Shown here one piece after another: positions 7,653 to 18,313 of a stretch of DNA of 64,000 bases; the stretch's first letter is position 1; each line of letters begins with the position of its first letter. The notes under the pieces are model-generated. The model was not told the origin of the DNA. It saw only the letters and a program-made list of their open reading frames with translations, and searched no databases. The stretch is from Actinomadura litoris. GTDB lineage: Bacteria; Actinomycetota; Actinomycetes; Streptosporangiales; Streptosporangiaceae. The stretch covers positions 62,001 through 126,000 of the forward strand of contig NZ_WOFH01000002.1 of assembly GCF_009733595.1 (NCBI RefSeq), given 5' to 3'. The position numbers and the translations under genes were made by a program.

Positions 7653-9251
7653 TCACTCGGTGTGGGGGGCCGGAACGGCGTCCGTCCGGACCGGGGTCCA
7701 GACGCCGCCGATGGCGTCGTAGACCGCCAGCGGGATCTCCTCGCCCGCACCGGCCGACTGCCAGAGCCGGGTGCCGTGCGGCGGCCGCAGAGGCACCCCG
7801 GCCGGCCGTTCCGGGACGGGCCCGGAGGCGTTGTCCGTGGGGGCGCCCAGCGGCGCGACCTCGGGCTGCGGTTCCGGCGCGATCGCGCGCGGCTCGGCCG
7901 CCGGACCGCCGGCGTCCGCGCCGCCGACGCCCGAACCGCCGGTCTCCGCGACACCGCCCGCGACACCGCCGCCCGTGACACCGCCGCCCGTGACACCGCC
8001 CGCGACGCTTCTGCCCAGGTCGGTGTTCGTGACGGTGGGGTCCTGACCCTGGCCCGCGACGGCGCCGTTCCGGACGCCTCCGGCCGCGGGCCTACCGCTG
8101 GGCACGCCGCCGGATTCGAGCGCGGCACGCAGCTCGTCCAGCGTGTAGGAGTCGACCGCCGTGTGGTCGTCGTTGTAGGAAGCGCCGTTCGCGGTCGGGC
8201 TCGCCTTGGGAGCGGAACCGTTCACGCTGGGGACGGACCCGCCCGCGACGGGGTTCGGCCCCGACAGAGCATGCGGATCGACGTTCCCGTACGGGTTGGG
8301 GACGATCGCCTCAGGCGCCGGAGCGCGGCTGAGGCGAGCGAGCGACGACGCGTCCAGCAGGACCTCGCTGGGCAGCCCCGGATTGATGGCGAGCTGCCAG
8401 GAGGGATCGGGCCATCCGGCGGCGAGCAACGCGAACGAGGTGCGCCGGTACAGGCCGGGGTTCGCGGCGCGCGCCAGCGCGCCGGGCGAGGTGAACACCG
8501 TGACGTAGGTGATGGAGCCGAGCGTGATGGTCGGCAGTTCGGCGTTGTCGGGGTCCTCCACCGCGGAACCGCTCGCCGGGAGCACCGGGTCGGCGTGCGC
8601 CAGGAGGTCGAAGTACGTGGTGTGGTCGCCGTGCGCCTTGGCTTCGGCGAGCCGGGGTTCGAGGAGGTCGGCCCCGGAGGCGGGAGTGCCTTCCGGCGGT
8701 AGCGGCATGGGGGTGCCTCCTGGGGGCGTGCCTGCGGGGAGCGGGCCCGTGCCCGAGGTCTCGGCGGAGGACCGGCGCCGCGCGACGCGCGACGCGTCGG
8801 CGGTCTCGATCCCGAAGTCGAGCAGCTCGATGAGCCCGGTGCCGTGCCGGTGGAACGACTCGTACACGAGGTCGGAGGGGCGCCGGACGCCCTGGACGTC
8901 GCGCAGCGCGGTCACCATCACCTCCGCCAGGCGGGAGTAGTCGCCCAGGGAGACCGACCGCATGCCGCCGGGCGCCCCGGACTCGGGAAGCTCGGTCCAC
9001 CAGTTGCGGGGCGAGGGGTCGGCCGGCGGGCGCCAGCCCGCCTCGCTCATGACCTCCTCGTCGGCCGGCGTGAGCAGCAGCGGGCCGTCGAGGAAGTTGT
9101 TGCTGACGGCCTCGGCGTAGAGCCGGTCGGGCTCGCGCATGGCCTGGACGTAGTGGCGGCTCTCATCGCGTTCACGAACGATGAGGATGGTGTCCCGTTC
9201 GAGACCCGCCAGCTCGCGACCCAGCCGCCGGGCGAACTCGGACCACTCCAA
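7653..9251 (-). CDS. TY-Chap / SseB-domain protein, paralogue with low-complexity C-terminus
   Basis: A 532-residue paralogue of the downstream gene, sharing the TY-Chap-like N-terminus (WSEFARRL, YVQAMREPDRL, NNFLDGPLLL) and the SseB-type middle (TYVTVFTSPGALA, SWQLAINPGLPSEVLLDAS). The C-terminal part is Gly/Ala/Pro-rich with a short repeat (GGVTGGGVTGGGVAGG), then about 35 residues resembling only the end of the paralogue's third domain (AVYDAIGGVWTPVR). TTG at 9251 has AGGGAG eight bases upstream and matches the paralogue start; a GTG at 9260 would sit directly on that ribosome site. Confidence 0.72.
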   Translation of the reverse strand: MEWSEFARRLGRELAGLERDTILIVRERDESRHYVQAMREPDRLYAEAVSNNFLDGPLLLTPADEEVMSEAGWRPPADPSPRNWWTELPESGAPGGMRSVSLGDYSRLAEVMVTALRDVQGVRRPSDLVYESFHRHGTGLIELLDFGIETADASRVARRRSSAETSGTGPLPAGTPPGGTPMPLPPEGTPASGADLLEPRLAEAKAHGDHTTYFDLLAHADPVLPASGSAVEDPDNAELPTITLGSITYVTVFTSPGALARAANPGLYRRTSFALLAAGWPDPSWQLAINPGLPSEVLLDASSLARLSRAPAPEAIVPNPYGNVDPHALSGPNPVAGGSVPSVNGSAPKASPTANGASYNDDHTAVDSYTLDELRAALESGGVPSGRPAAGGVRNGAVAGQGQDPTVTNTDLGRSVAGGVTGGGVTGGGVAGGVAETGGSGVGGADAGGPAAEPRAIAPEPQPEVAPLGAPTDNASGPVPERPAGVPLRPPHGTRLWQSAGAGEEIPLAVYDAIGGVWTPVRTDAVPAPHTE

Positions 9252-9348
9252 CAAGATCACTCCCTACGGCCGGGGGCGCCCCCGGCCCCGCGAGATCTGC
9301 CCGAGACCCGATGATTGTCGCCGGGGACGCCGCGCGCAAACCAGAAGT

Positions 9349-10977
9349 TCACTCGGGCGGCGGTTCGTGACGCAGCACACGCAGGGCGTCCCGGAGCGCT
9401 TCCGGATCGGCTCCGTGGGCGTCGAGGACGTCGATGAGCCGGTGCAGGATCTCGTGGCGTTCGTAGCCCACGTCGAGGAGCGCCTGGGCGGTGTCCCACA
9501 GCTGGGGAGGGTCGCCGTTCCACAGGCGCTCAGCGAGGCGCTCGTGGGCGTCCAGGTGCTCGGTGTCGGCGCCGGGGTGCTCGAACTCCAGCAGGATCCG
9601 GCGGTCGTCGGGGTCGGCCGGATCGAGGGTGGACAGGTCGATCGACCCGTGCCGCCCGGTCTGGCGGTGGACGCCCGACAGAAAGGGCAGCGCGAACGCG
9701 CGGCGGGGGAGCGCGTCGAGTTCGCCGTCGGGGAGCAGCCGGTCGACCAGCTCGCGGTCGAGCCCGAACGCGGCGGGGTCGCGGTAGGCCTCGGCGAACT
9801 TTCCGGTTGCGTCCCAGACGGCGTCCAGCGTCGCCCTGACGCCCTCGTCGGGCAGGCCGGTGCGCTTGCCCGCCCAGCGCACCCAGGCGGCCAGCACGTG
9901 CGGCACGGCCTCCTGCTCGGTGGGCGACAGCAGCACCTTGCGGGGCAGCCAGTCGAGCAGGAACATCTCGCACTTGATGGGGCTGACCCGCAGCGGGCGC
10001 CCGAAGTCGTGGGTGCAGCCGTAGTCGATGATGCGGTCGACGCAGCGGCTCGCGGCCGAGCGGTCGGAGAGCTCCTCCGCCTCGTCGGAGGCCAGGAACC
10101 GGGCCGCGATGATCGCGCGCCGGTCGCGCCCGTACACGGGCGGCTGGGGGAGGCGCCCGCCCGGCGGGAGGATCCCCACGCGCGCCCGCGCGAACGCGTG
10201 GTAGGAGCCGAAGTTCTCGTTCACCGGCGGGTCGTCGGTCTCGTCGGTGAGGTTCAGCGCGCTCTGCAACAGCGCCTTGGTGTCGCGCGGGTCCAACTGC
10301 TCGAACCGCATCAGCGGGTTGGCGCGGCCCTCCTGGCGGCAGTGGTCGAGGAGCTTGCCCACCTGGGACGAGACCCACGCGTCCCGGACCATGCCGCTCG
10401 TCGGCGGCCGTCCGCCGCGCGCGGGGGTCGTGAACGGGATGCCGACCTTCTGGACGGCGCCCGCCCGGTTGCGGTCGACCAGCACCACCAGGGCGTGCCG
10501 TTCCGCGCCGCCGTAGGTGTAGGTGCACACGATGGAGTCCTGGTCGCCGTAGACGTCCCTGGAGACGAAGCACTCCTCCGGGGCGACCATCCCGACGCGG
10601 TCGGCCCACCCCGGCCTGGCCACGCCGTTCTCCATCAGCTCCAGCGCGGCGCGTTCGGCCTTCACCGCCTGCCTGGGCGTGCCCAGGTAGGCCATGCCGG
10701 TGAGCAGCGCCAGCGCGGCGGGCGTCCCGGCGCGCGCGGCGTAGTCGACCAGGGCCTCGCCGATGACCTGTTCCACGTCGCCGCCGGGGACATGGTGGCC
10801 CCACCAGGATCCGAGGATCTCGCTGACGATGAGCTCGGCGTCCAGCGGGCTGCGCACGGCCAGCAGCTCGCGCGCGTGCTGCAGCATGCCGTCGAAAATC
10901 GCGGAGACCTCGTCGGGGGGATGCGGGCCGTCCCCTGTCGGATCCCCGGGGGAGCGGTGGCGGCTTCGGGGACTCAC
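9349..10977 (-). CDS. Conserved 542-residue actinobacterial protein of unknown function
   Basis: A soluble, mostly helical protein with no signal peptide. Near the N-terminus it has MLQHARELL and AELIVSEILGSWWG. The centre contains IIDYGCTHDFGRPLRVSPIKC-like sequence with WLPRKVLLSP. The C-terminus (PPQLWDTAQALLDVGYERHEIL) resembles the short DUF1841 proteins, where an aspartate/glutamate, tyrosine and histidine pattern recurs. It lies just upstream of the two TY-Chap/SseB genes on the same strand (97-bp gap). I would not assign a function. Confidence 0.65.
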   Translation of the reverse strand: MSPRSRHRSPGDPTGDGPHPPDEVSAIFDGMLQHARELLAVRSPLDAELIVSEILGSWWGHHVPGGDVEQVIGEALVDYAARAGTPAALALLTGMAYLGTPRQAVKAERAALELMENGVARPGWADRVGMVAPEECFVSRDVYGDQDSIVCTYTYGGAERHALVVLVDRNRAGAVQKVGIPFTTPARGGRPPTSGMVRDAWVSSQVGKLLDHCRQEGRANPLMRFEQLDPRDTKALLQSALNLTDETDDPPVNENFGSYHAFARARVGILPPGGRLPQPPVYGRDRRAIIAARFLASDEAEELSDRSAASRCVDRIIDYGCTHDFGRPLRVSPIKCEMFLLDWLPRKVLLSPTEQEAVPHVLAAWVRWAGKRTGLPDEGVRATLDAVWDATGKFAEAYRDPAAFGLDRELVDRLLPDGELDALPRRAFALPFLSGVHRQTGRHGSIDLSTLDPADPDDRRILLEFEHPGADTEHLDAHERLAERLWNGDPPQLWDTAQALLDVGYERHEILHRLIDVLDAHGADPEALRDALRVLRHEPPPE

Positions 10978-11089
10978 GCCCCCAGTTTCTCAGATCCGGC
11001 GCCGGGCGTTGTCCAAGACACCGGCGAAGGCCGCAATGGGACGAGCCGGTACAGGCTCTTACCAGCGCCCCTTACTGGGCGCCGCCCAC

Positions 11090-11341
11090 TCAGTGCCCCC
11101 CGTCGCCCCCGGATGCGCGCGTCCTCCCCGAGGGCGGCTCCGACTTCAGCATCCCCAGCAGATGCTCGCGCGCCATGCGCTCGACCTGGTCCGGGGACGC
11201 GTCGATCCCCAGATGCGTCATGCACGCATGCACGTCGGTGACGCAGCGTCGCACCGCCTCGGTGGGGAAGATGGCGAACTCCTCCGAAAGGCGTGCCAGC
11301 GCGTCGTGTGTCGCTCTCGGGTGGTCGGTCAGTGCGGGCAT
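11090..11341 (-). CDS. 83-residue protein, possible three-helix-bundle dimerisation domain
   Basis: ATG at 11341 has a strong GGAGG ribosome site at good spacing. The product is helical, with ALARLSEEFAIFP, EAVRRCVTDVHACM and ERMAREHLLGML, the layout of small actinobacterial three-helix-bundle dimerisation proteins. It ends in a Gly/Arg-rich tail. The assignment is by pattern only. It stands alone between two minus-strand genes. Confidence 0.6.
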   Translation of the reverse strand: MPALTDHPRATHDALARLSEEFAIFPTEAVRRCVTDVHACMTHLGIDASPDQVERMAREHLLGMLKSEPPSGRTRASGGDGGH

Positions 11342-11481
11342 CTGCGCAACCTCCGCGCACGGGACTTCGGCGGACGGGGCCGAACCGCCGGGCCGAGACG
11401 GAGCGCGCGGACCGACCCTGGCTGGGAGCTTCCACCCACACTCCACCTCGATGTCCCATTCCAGCGCTTTTATGAGGAGAG

Positions 11482-12336
11482 TCAAGAGATGCCGGGGCGA
11501 CGTTTCGCAAATTCTGGGCCCTCTCCAGGAGACGCCCCGGTGGAATTCTCGTCGATGCCGCTGACCTGCGCGTTCTTCTTTGCTCCGTCCGCATGCGGCC
11601 GCGTCCCGTCCCCGCCCTGACGCACATGGGCCCGCGCCTTGGCCCGCGCTTCCGGCGCGACGTCCGCCCAGCCGGCGTGATGCCGCTCCGCCCACCCGCG
11701 CTCCACCCGCCCGGTGAGCATCCCCGTGAGCGCGCCGCGGTCCCGCAGCGCCTCCCACAGATGCCCGGCCGTCACCGCGAGGATCAGCAGGAAGAGCCAG
11801 TCGTGGACGAAGGTCGCGCCCGTCCTCCACCGGTCGGGCCACGGGCCGGGGAAGGTGAGCACCTCACCCGTCCCGAGCATGACCAGGATGGCCCCGGCGG
11901 TGAACGCGGCGTTCAACTTCTGACCGGCATTGAACTTCCCTACCGGCAGAACTCCGCGCCCCCTCTGCACGGCCCTGCGGTCGCCCCGCCGGAGCCACTC
12001 CCAGTCGTGGGGCGCGAACCTGTTCAACCGCCGTAGGTCCGCCCGGAACGCCCGGGAGAGCAGACCGAGGACGATGGGCACGGGCAGCGCGAACCCGCTC
12101 CACACGTGCACCGTCTTGAGCAGTTCCCGGCGCCCCACCATCGTGGAGAGGAACGGGAAGTACAGGAACGCCGCCGTCACCAGGCACACCAGCATGAGCA
12201 ACGCGGTCACATGGTGGATCGACCGCTCGGCCCCCGTGAAGCGCGCCAGCCAGACCGCTCCGGGGCCTCCACCGGCATCCGCGGGGGCGGGCTCCCGCCG
12301 GCCCGCGTCAGGGGGAGTCGGCTCATGTGGGGGCAT
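11482..12336 (-). CDS. Cytochrome b/b6-domain membrane protein (partner of the Mo oxidoreductase)
   Basis: A 284-residue protein with about four membrane helices (VTALLMLVCLVTAAFLYF, FALPVPIVLGLL, GAILVMLGTG, FLLILAVTAGHLW). Candidate haem-ligand histidines lie in SIHHVTALL, KTVHVWSG, TFVHDWLF and TAGHLWEAL. It resembles formate-dehydrogenase gamma/cytochrome b561 proteins that anchor periplasmic molybdoenzymes to the quinone pool. It starts 14 bp inside the upstream molybdoenzyme gene. The last ~50 residues are hydrophilic and unusual for the family. Confidence 0.82.
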   Translation of the reverse strand: MPPHEPTPPDAGRREPAPADAGGGPGAVWLARFTGAERSIHHVTALLMLVCLVTAAFLYFPFLSTMVGRRELLKTVHVWSGFALPVPIVLGLLSRAFRADLRRLNRFAPHDWEWLRRGDRRAVQRGRGVLPVGKFNAGQKLNAAFTAGAILVMLGTGEVLTFPGPWPDRWRTGATFVHDWLFLLILAVTAGHLWEALRDRGALTGMLTGRVERGWAERHHAGWADVAPEARAKARAHVRQGGDGTRPHADGAKKNAQVSGIDENSTGASPGEGPEFAKRRPGIS

Positions 12337-13069
12337 CGTTGCGTCCGTTCGACCGTCCGACCCACGCGTCCACGTCGTATCCGCGGTGCTCCCAATAGCC
12401 CGGCCTGACCTTGTCGGTCAGTTCGATCCCGCCGAGCCACTTGAGCGACTTGTAGCCGTACATCGGCGCGACGTACAGGCGCACGGGCCCGCCGTGGTCG
12501 TGGCTGACGGGCCCGCCCTGCATCTGCGTCGCGACGAGGACGTCGCGCCGCCGCGCCTGGTCGAGCGTCAGCGACTCCGTGTAGGTGCCGTCGAACGAGG
12601 TGAACCGCACCGCCCTCGCCTGCGGCGACACGCCCACCGCCCGCAGCAGGTCCGGAAGCGCCACCCCCGACCAGCGGACGTCCGGGACGCGCCACCCCGT
12701 CACGCACTGGAAGTCCTTGTCGAGCGCCGTCTGCGGCATCCGCGCGAGGTCGGCCATCGTGAAGGCGCGCGGGGCCTGCACCAGGCCCTTCACCTCCATC
12801 CGCCACGTGGCCGCCGTGTACTTCTTCACGCTCCCGGTCACCGTGTAGTAGCGGAAGCCGCCCGCCGCCGGCAGGACGTCGCTGAGGCCCCCCACGGGAG
12901 CCAGGGCGTGGTTCACCTTCTGCTGCACGGACGCTCCCACGGCGGCCCCCGCCACGCCCAGGCCCAGCATCCCGAGCACCAGCCGGCGTCCGACCGGACT
13001 GCCTTCTGCCCGTTCCTCGTCGTTCACCCCTTCATTCGAACACTCGGGCGCCCGCGCCGCCATGCCCAT
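12323..13069 (-). CDS. Molybdopterin-dependent oxidoreductase, sulfite-oxidase/MsrP-like
   Basis: A 248-residue protein of the oxidoreductase molybdopterin-binding family. Cys122 in DFQCVTGW is the expected molybdenum ligand, and W.GVALPDLL plus YVAPMYGYKSLKW are family blocks. The N-terminus has GRRLVLGMLGLGVAGAAVG, a twin-arginine-like signal or anchor, so the enzyme should face outside. The downstream cytochrome b probably carries its electrons. ATG at 13069 or 13063, or GTG at 13027, could be the true start. The substrate is unknown. Confidence 0.85.
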   Translation of the reverse strand: MGMAARAPECSNEGVNDEERAEGSPVGRRLVLGMLGLGVAGAAVGASVQQKVNHALAPVGGLSDVLPAAGGFRYYTVTGSVKKYTAATWRMEVKGLVQAPRAFTMADLARMPQTALDKDFQCVTGWRVPDVRWSGVALPDLLRAVGVSPQARAVRFTSFDGTYTESLTLDQARRRDVLVATQMQGGPVSHDHGGPVRLYVAPMYGYKSLKWLGGIELTDKVRPGYWEHRGYDVDAWVGRSNGRNDAPT

Positions 13070-13124
13070 GGCCCGCCCGTAACACTTCGGACAGATCTCC
13101 GCCTCGCCCCGCGGAGGGCGGTCC

Positions 13125-13136
13125 TAAGCTGGGCAC
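13125..13136 (+). promoter_or_regulatory. Leaderless-type -10 element before the HhH-GPD gene
   Basis: TAAGCT at 13125-13130 ends 6 nt before the ATG at 13137. This spacing puts the transcription start on or beside the start codon, and no Shine-Dalgarno sequence is present. Confidence 0.6.
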
Positions 13137-13718
13137 ATGGCCACGAAGGTTCAACTAGCGCAGCGGCCCGAGGCCGACGAACTGCTCGGGCGCAGCCCGC
13201 TCGCCGCCCTGGTCGGCATGCTCCTCGACCAGCAGGTGGCGATGGAGTGGGCGTTCTCCGGGCCCTACACCATCACCCAGCGGATGGGGACCGGCGACCT
13301 GGACGCCCACGAGGTCGCGGCCTACGACCCCGAGCGGTTCGCGGCCCTGCTGTCGGAGAAGCCCGCCGTCCACCGCTACCCGGGGTCGATGGCCAAGCGG
13401 ATCCAGCAGCTGTGCCAGTACCTCGTGGAGAACTACGACGGCGACGCCGCGAAGGTGTGGGCCGACGCGGCCACCGGCAAGGAGCTGTTCAAGCGCCTGA
13501 ACGCCCTCCCCGGCTTCGGCAAGCAGAAGGCGCAGATCTTCCTGGCGCTGCTCGGCAAGCAGTACGGCGTCCGCCCGGACGGGTGGCGCGAGGCCGCGGG
13601 CGCCTACGGCGAGGAGGGCTCGCACCGGTCGGTCGCCGACATCACCGGCCCGGAGTCCCTCGCCCGGGTGCGGGCCTTCAAGGCGGAGATGAAGGCGGCG
13701 GCTAAAAGCGGCAAATAG
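13137..13718 (+). CDS. HhH-GPD-type base-excision DNA repair protein
   Basis: A 193-residue protein with the opening block LLGRSPLAALVGMLLDQQVAMEWAF (positions about 16-40) and a helix-hairpin-helix motif LNALPGFGKQKAQIFLALL near residue 125. It belongs to the short uncharacterised HhH-GPD family common in actinobacteria and is related to endonuclease III and AlkA glycosylases. No iron-sulfur cysteine cluster is present. The substrate base is unknown. Confidence 0.88.
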   Translation: MATKVQLAQRPEADELLGRSPLAALVGMLLDQQVAMEWAFSGPYTITQRMGTGDLDAHEVAAYDPERFAALLSEKPAVHRYPGSMAKRIQQLCQYLVENYDGDAAKVWADAATGKELFKRLNALPGFGKQKAQIFLALLGKQYGVRPDGWREAAGAYGEEGSHRSVADITGPESLARVRAFKAEMKAAAKSGK

Positions 13719-14152
13719 GCCAAATCCGGCAACCAGGACGAGCTGCCGCCGCCGCGGCGCGAACCCGCAAGTCGAGTTTTGCCATCTTTTTGCTGGAGAG
13801 GGACGGGTGATGCGGCCGGGATTCGGCCGGGTTCGCCGCCGCCCGGAACTCGCCGAACGGACCGGGTTCACTGCCTGTGGCCTCAGGGCGCCGTAACATC
13901 TCCTACTCGCCCTCACCGCGGACCGCTCCCGGAGCCCCGCGGGGACGGCGTCCGAATCCGAGGTCGTCGCAGGGGGCCACAGGGACAAGGTTGTCCATCA
14001 GGGGTTCCGTCGGGGGCGAACCATCGGGATGATGAATACCTGACTCCGACCGGTGTTGTGATGGAGGCGGGAGCGCTAGCCTGCTCCCATTCACTCATAG
14101 TGATGAAAAATTGCCGCGCGGTACGGGACCTTCTGGGGCGGAGGTGTTGTCC
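13719..14152. other. 434-bp intergenic region upstream of the SpoIIE phosphatase gene
   Basis: No convincing gene was found; short minus-strand frames here lack ribosome sites and codon structure. A T-rich patch at about 13777-13792 stands out against the GC-rich background. Near the 3' end, TTGTGA, 15 bases, then TAGCCT (around 14056-14081) is a possible promoter. TCACT-CAT-AGTGA at 14091-14103 is a short inverted repeat that could bind a regulator. Confidence 0.45.
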
Positions 14153-16309
14153 ATGAGCACCGATACGTCCGTTCCGCATCCCCGCGTCTCGGGGGTGGAG
14201 GGTCAGCCCATGGATGCGTCCGACGCCGCGCTGTACGCGACCCTGCTCAAGGAGGCCCCGGGCGGGCTCGCGTTCTTCGACGGCGACCTGCGCTGCCGCA
14301 GGGCCAACGACGCGCTCGCGGCGCTGCTCGGCGTCGCCGTCCGCGATCTCCAGCAGCGCCGCCCGGCCGAGGCGCTGCCCGCCGAGGTGGCGACCGCGTT
14401 CGAGGCGGCCCTGCGCAAGGTGCTCGACGAGGACCGCCCGATCAGCGACCTGGACCTGGTCGTGCCGGCCGTGCAGCCGCCCGCCCCGGCCCGCCCGGCT
14501 GACCCGCCGGGCGACGCCGCGGCGCTCGCCACGGCGGTCGAGGAGCGGATCCTGGCCTGCACCTGGCTGCCGGCCCGGAGCGGCGACGGCGAGGCCCTGG
14601 GCGTCGTCCTGACCGCCCTGGACGTGACCGAGCGGCGCCGGGCCGAGGAGGTCATCCGCCGCAAGGAGCAGCGCTACCGCTCGCTCGTGGAGGCCAGCGC
14701 CCAGGTGGTGTGGGTCGCGGCGCCCGGCGGCGGCGTGATCGACGACGCGCCGGAGTGGCGCGCGATCACCGGCCAGACGCCCGACGACTACGCGGCCGGC
14801 GGATGGCTCGCGGTCGTCCACCCGGAGGACCGCCCCCGCATCGAGGCCACCTGGCGCGAGTGCGTGGCCGAGAACCGGGTCTTCGAGACCAACTACCGCG
14901 TCCGCACCAAGAGCGGCACCTTCCGCCACTTCGACGTCCGGGCCGTCCCCATCTGGCAGGGCGGCGCGGTGATCGAGTGGGTCGGCGCCAACACCGACGT
15001 GACCGGCCAGCGCGAGGCCGAGGAGATGCGCGGGCGCCTGACCGAGCAGCTCTCGGCGGCGGCGCTGCGCACGGCGCGCCTCCAGCAGGCCACCTCGATG
15101 CTCGCCGAGGCGCTGACCGTCTCGCAGGTCGTCCAGGTGATCACCGAGGTCGGGCGGTCGGCGATCGGCGCCGACTACTCCGCCGTCGCGCTGCTGGACG
15201 ACGACAAGCTGCGGCTCAGCATCGTCGCGCCGTCCCAGCCGGGCGCCGAGGGCGAGGTGCGGCCGATCGTCCGCGACGACATCAAGGTCAGCGACCCGAC
15301 CGTGATGTCGGTGGCGGTGCGCGAGAGCCGCCCGTTCCTGGCCGAGCACCCCGACAGCCTCCGCCTGCAACTGGGACGCGACGAGAAGGGCCTGTTCACC
15401 CAGCACACCGAGGAGCGCGCCTGGGTGGGCCTGCCGCTCCTGGCGGCCGGAGCCCCGATCGGCGCGCTGCGGTTCTCCTTCACCCGCCCCCGGGAGATCA
15501 CCGAGGAGGAGCGCGTCTTCCTGGAGGCGCTCGCGGGCCAGTGCGCCCTCGCGGTGGAGCGTGCCCTGCTCTTCGAACGCGAGCACAAGACCGCCGAGGA
15601 GCTCCAGCGCAGCCTCCTGCCGAGCGACCTCCCGCAGCTGCCCGGCATGGTGCTGGCCGCCCGCTACAACCCGGCGACCCGCCACGTGCAGGTGGGCGGC
15701 GACTGGTACGACGTGTTCCGCCTCCCCGACGACCGGCTCGCCGTCGCGGTGGGCGACGTGATGGGCAAGGGCGTCCTCGCCGCGGCCGGAATGGGACGCG
15801 TCCGCAACGCCCTGCGCGCGCTCGCGCTGAACGACCCGCGCCCCGCCGCCGTCCTGGCCGGCCTCGACCGGCTCTTCAGCGCGACCGAGGACGAGGAGCA
15901 GTTCACCACCGTCGCCTACGTGGTCATCGACCCCGAGACCGGGCACGGCGCCTTCAGCAACGCGGGCCATCCGCCGCCCCTGCTGATCTCGCCCGACACG
16001 CCCGCGCGGGTCAGCGCGCTGGAGCCCGGGACGCCCCTCGGCTGGCCGAGCCAGAGACAGCAGACAAATTTTTCCATCGAGACCAGCAACACTGTGGTGT
16101 TCTATTCCGATGGACTTGTGGAGAACCGTAGACGCGGGGTGGATGCCGGGCTGGAGGAGCTCGTCGCCGTGGCGGCGGACGCCCCGCCCGAGGTGGTAGG
16201 AGATCCAGAGAGGCTCGTCGACTTCCTGGTCGATCGGATGCTTGCCGGGTATGAGCAGGTAGACGATGTGACCGTGCTCGCCCTGCACGTCCCGCCCAAG
16301 CCCGCGTGA
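14153..16309 (+). CDS. PAS-PAS-GAF-SpoIIE serine phosphatase (PP2C type)
   Basis: A 718-residue cytoplasmic protein. Two PAS domains lie at about 25-165 and 175-305 (the second with WVGANTDVTGQ), then a GAF domain at about 325-480 and a SpoIIE phosphatase domain at about 495-715. Metal-binding motifs GGDWYDVF, VGDVMGKG and DDVTVLAL are intact. Such enzymes dephosphorylate anti-anti-sigma factors in partner-switching stress pathways. No HATPase kinase domain is attached. ATG at 14153 was chosen for its GGAGG site. A low-GC patch at about 16055-16140 interrupts the usual codon choice. It lies just upstream of the sigma factor gene, on the same strand. Confidence 0.92.
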   Translation: MSTDTSVPHPRVSGVEGQPMDASDAALYATLLKEAPGGLAFFDGDLRCRRANDALAALLGVAVRDLQQRRPAEALPAEVATAFEAALRKVLDEDRPISDLDLVVPAVQPPAPARPADPPGDAAALATAVEERILACTWLPARSGDGEALGVVLTALDVTERRRAEEVIRRKEQRYRSLVEASAQVVWVAAPGGGVIDDAPEWRAITGQTPDDYAAGGWLAVVHPEDRPRIEATWRECVAENRVFETNYRVRTKSGTFRHFDVRAVPIWQGGAVIEWVGANTDVTGQREAEEMRGRLTEQLSAAALRTARLQQATSMLAEALTVSQVVQVITEVGRSAIGADYSAVALLDDDKLRLSIVAPSQPGAEGEVRPIVRDDIKVSDPTVMSVAVRESRPFLAEHPDSLRLQLGRDEKGLFTQHTEERAWVGLPLLAAGAPIGALRFSFTRPREITEEERVFLEALAGQCALAVERALLFEREHKTAEELQRSLLPSDLPQLPGMVLAARYNPATRHVQVGGDWYDVFRLPDDRLAVAVGDVMGKGVLAAAGMGRVRNALRALALNDPRPAAVLAGLDRLFSATEDEEQFTTVAYVVIDPETGHGAFSNAGHPPPLLISPDTPARVSALEPGTPLGWPSQRQQTNFSIETSNTVVFYSDGLVENRRRGVDAGLEELVAVAADAPPEVVGDPERLVDFLVDRMLAGYEQVDDVTVLALHVPPKPA

Positions 16310-16565
16310 CACCCGCCGACGGCGGCGCGAAGACGGTGTAGTACGTACGAAGGACCGTCCAGCGCCCTCTAAGGTGGGGTGTTACCGGGCAGGACTTCAG
16401 AAGCGGAATGCGCAGCAGTGCCAGAATGCTTGACCCTAGTAAGAGCGGGTACGCTGCGGTCCCGCACGGGGAGGTCCCGCCCAGTGTGTGGTCCCACCCA
16501 GTGTGAGGCCGGGCCCGTCAGGGCACTTGGGTCAACCCAGCCACACGTTCGTTCGAGAGGTATTT
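16310..16565 (+). promoter_or_regulatory. Upstream region of the principal sigma factor gene
   Basis: This 256-bp gap should hold the rpoD promoters. GGAAT at 16405-16409, 18 bases, then GCTT resembles the sigmaR-type pattern GGAAT-N18-GTT with one mismatch. TAAGGT at about 16371-16376 and TACGCT at 16450-16455 are candidate -10 elements for the housekeeping polymerase. GAGAGG before the GTG at 16566 is the ribosome site. None is proved. Confidence 0.4.
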
Positions 16566-18236
<1,671 letters not shown>

Positions 18237-18251
18237 GCCCCTGGACGACGC

Positions 18252-18287
18252 TCTGGGCCCCCGTCCACTTGTGGACGGGGGCCCAGA
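18252..18287. terminator. Bidirectional terminator between rpoD and yaaA
   Basis: TCTGGGCCCCCGTCCAC at 18252-18268 pairs perfectly with 18271-18287 (17 bp, two-base loop). It lies between convergent genes and has no T-tract, a common form in GC-rich actinomycetes. Confidence 0.85.
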
Positions 18288-18313
18288 CGCATGCGCGCCG
18301 GGGCGCGCCGGGC

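Noticed and set aside
13702..14094. Two small minus-strand frames (65 and 63 codons) in the gap before the phosphatase gene
   Set aside because: No ribosome sites, no conserved-looking segments and poor codon structure. Treated as non-coding.
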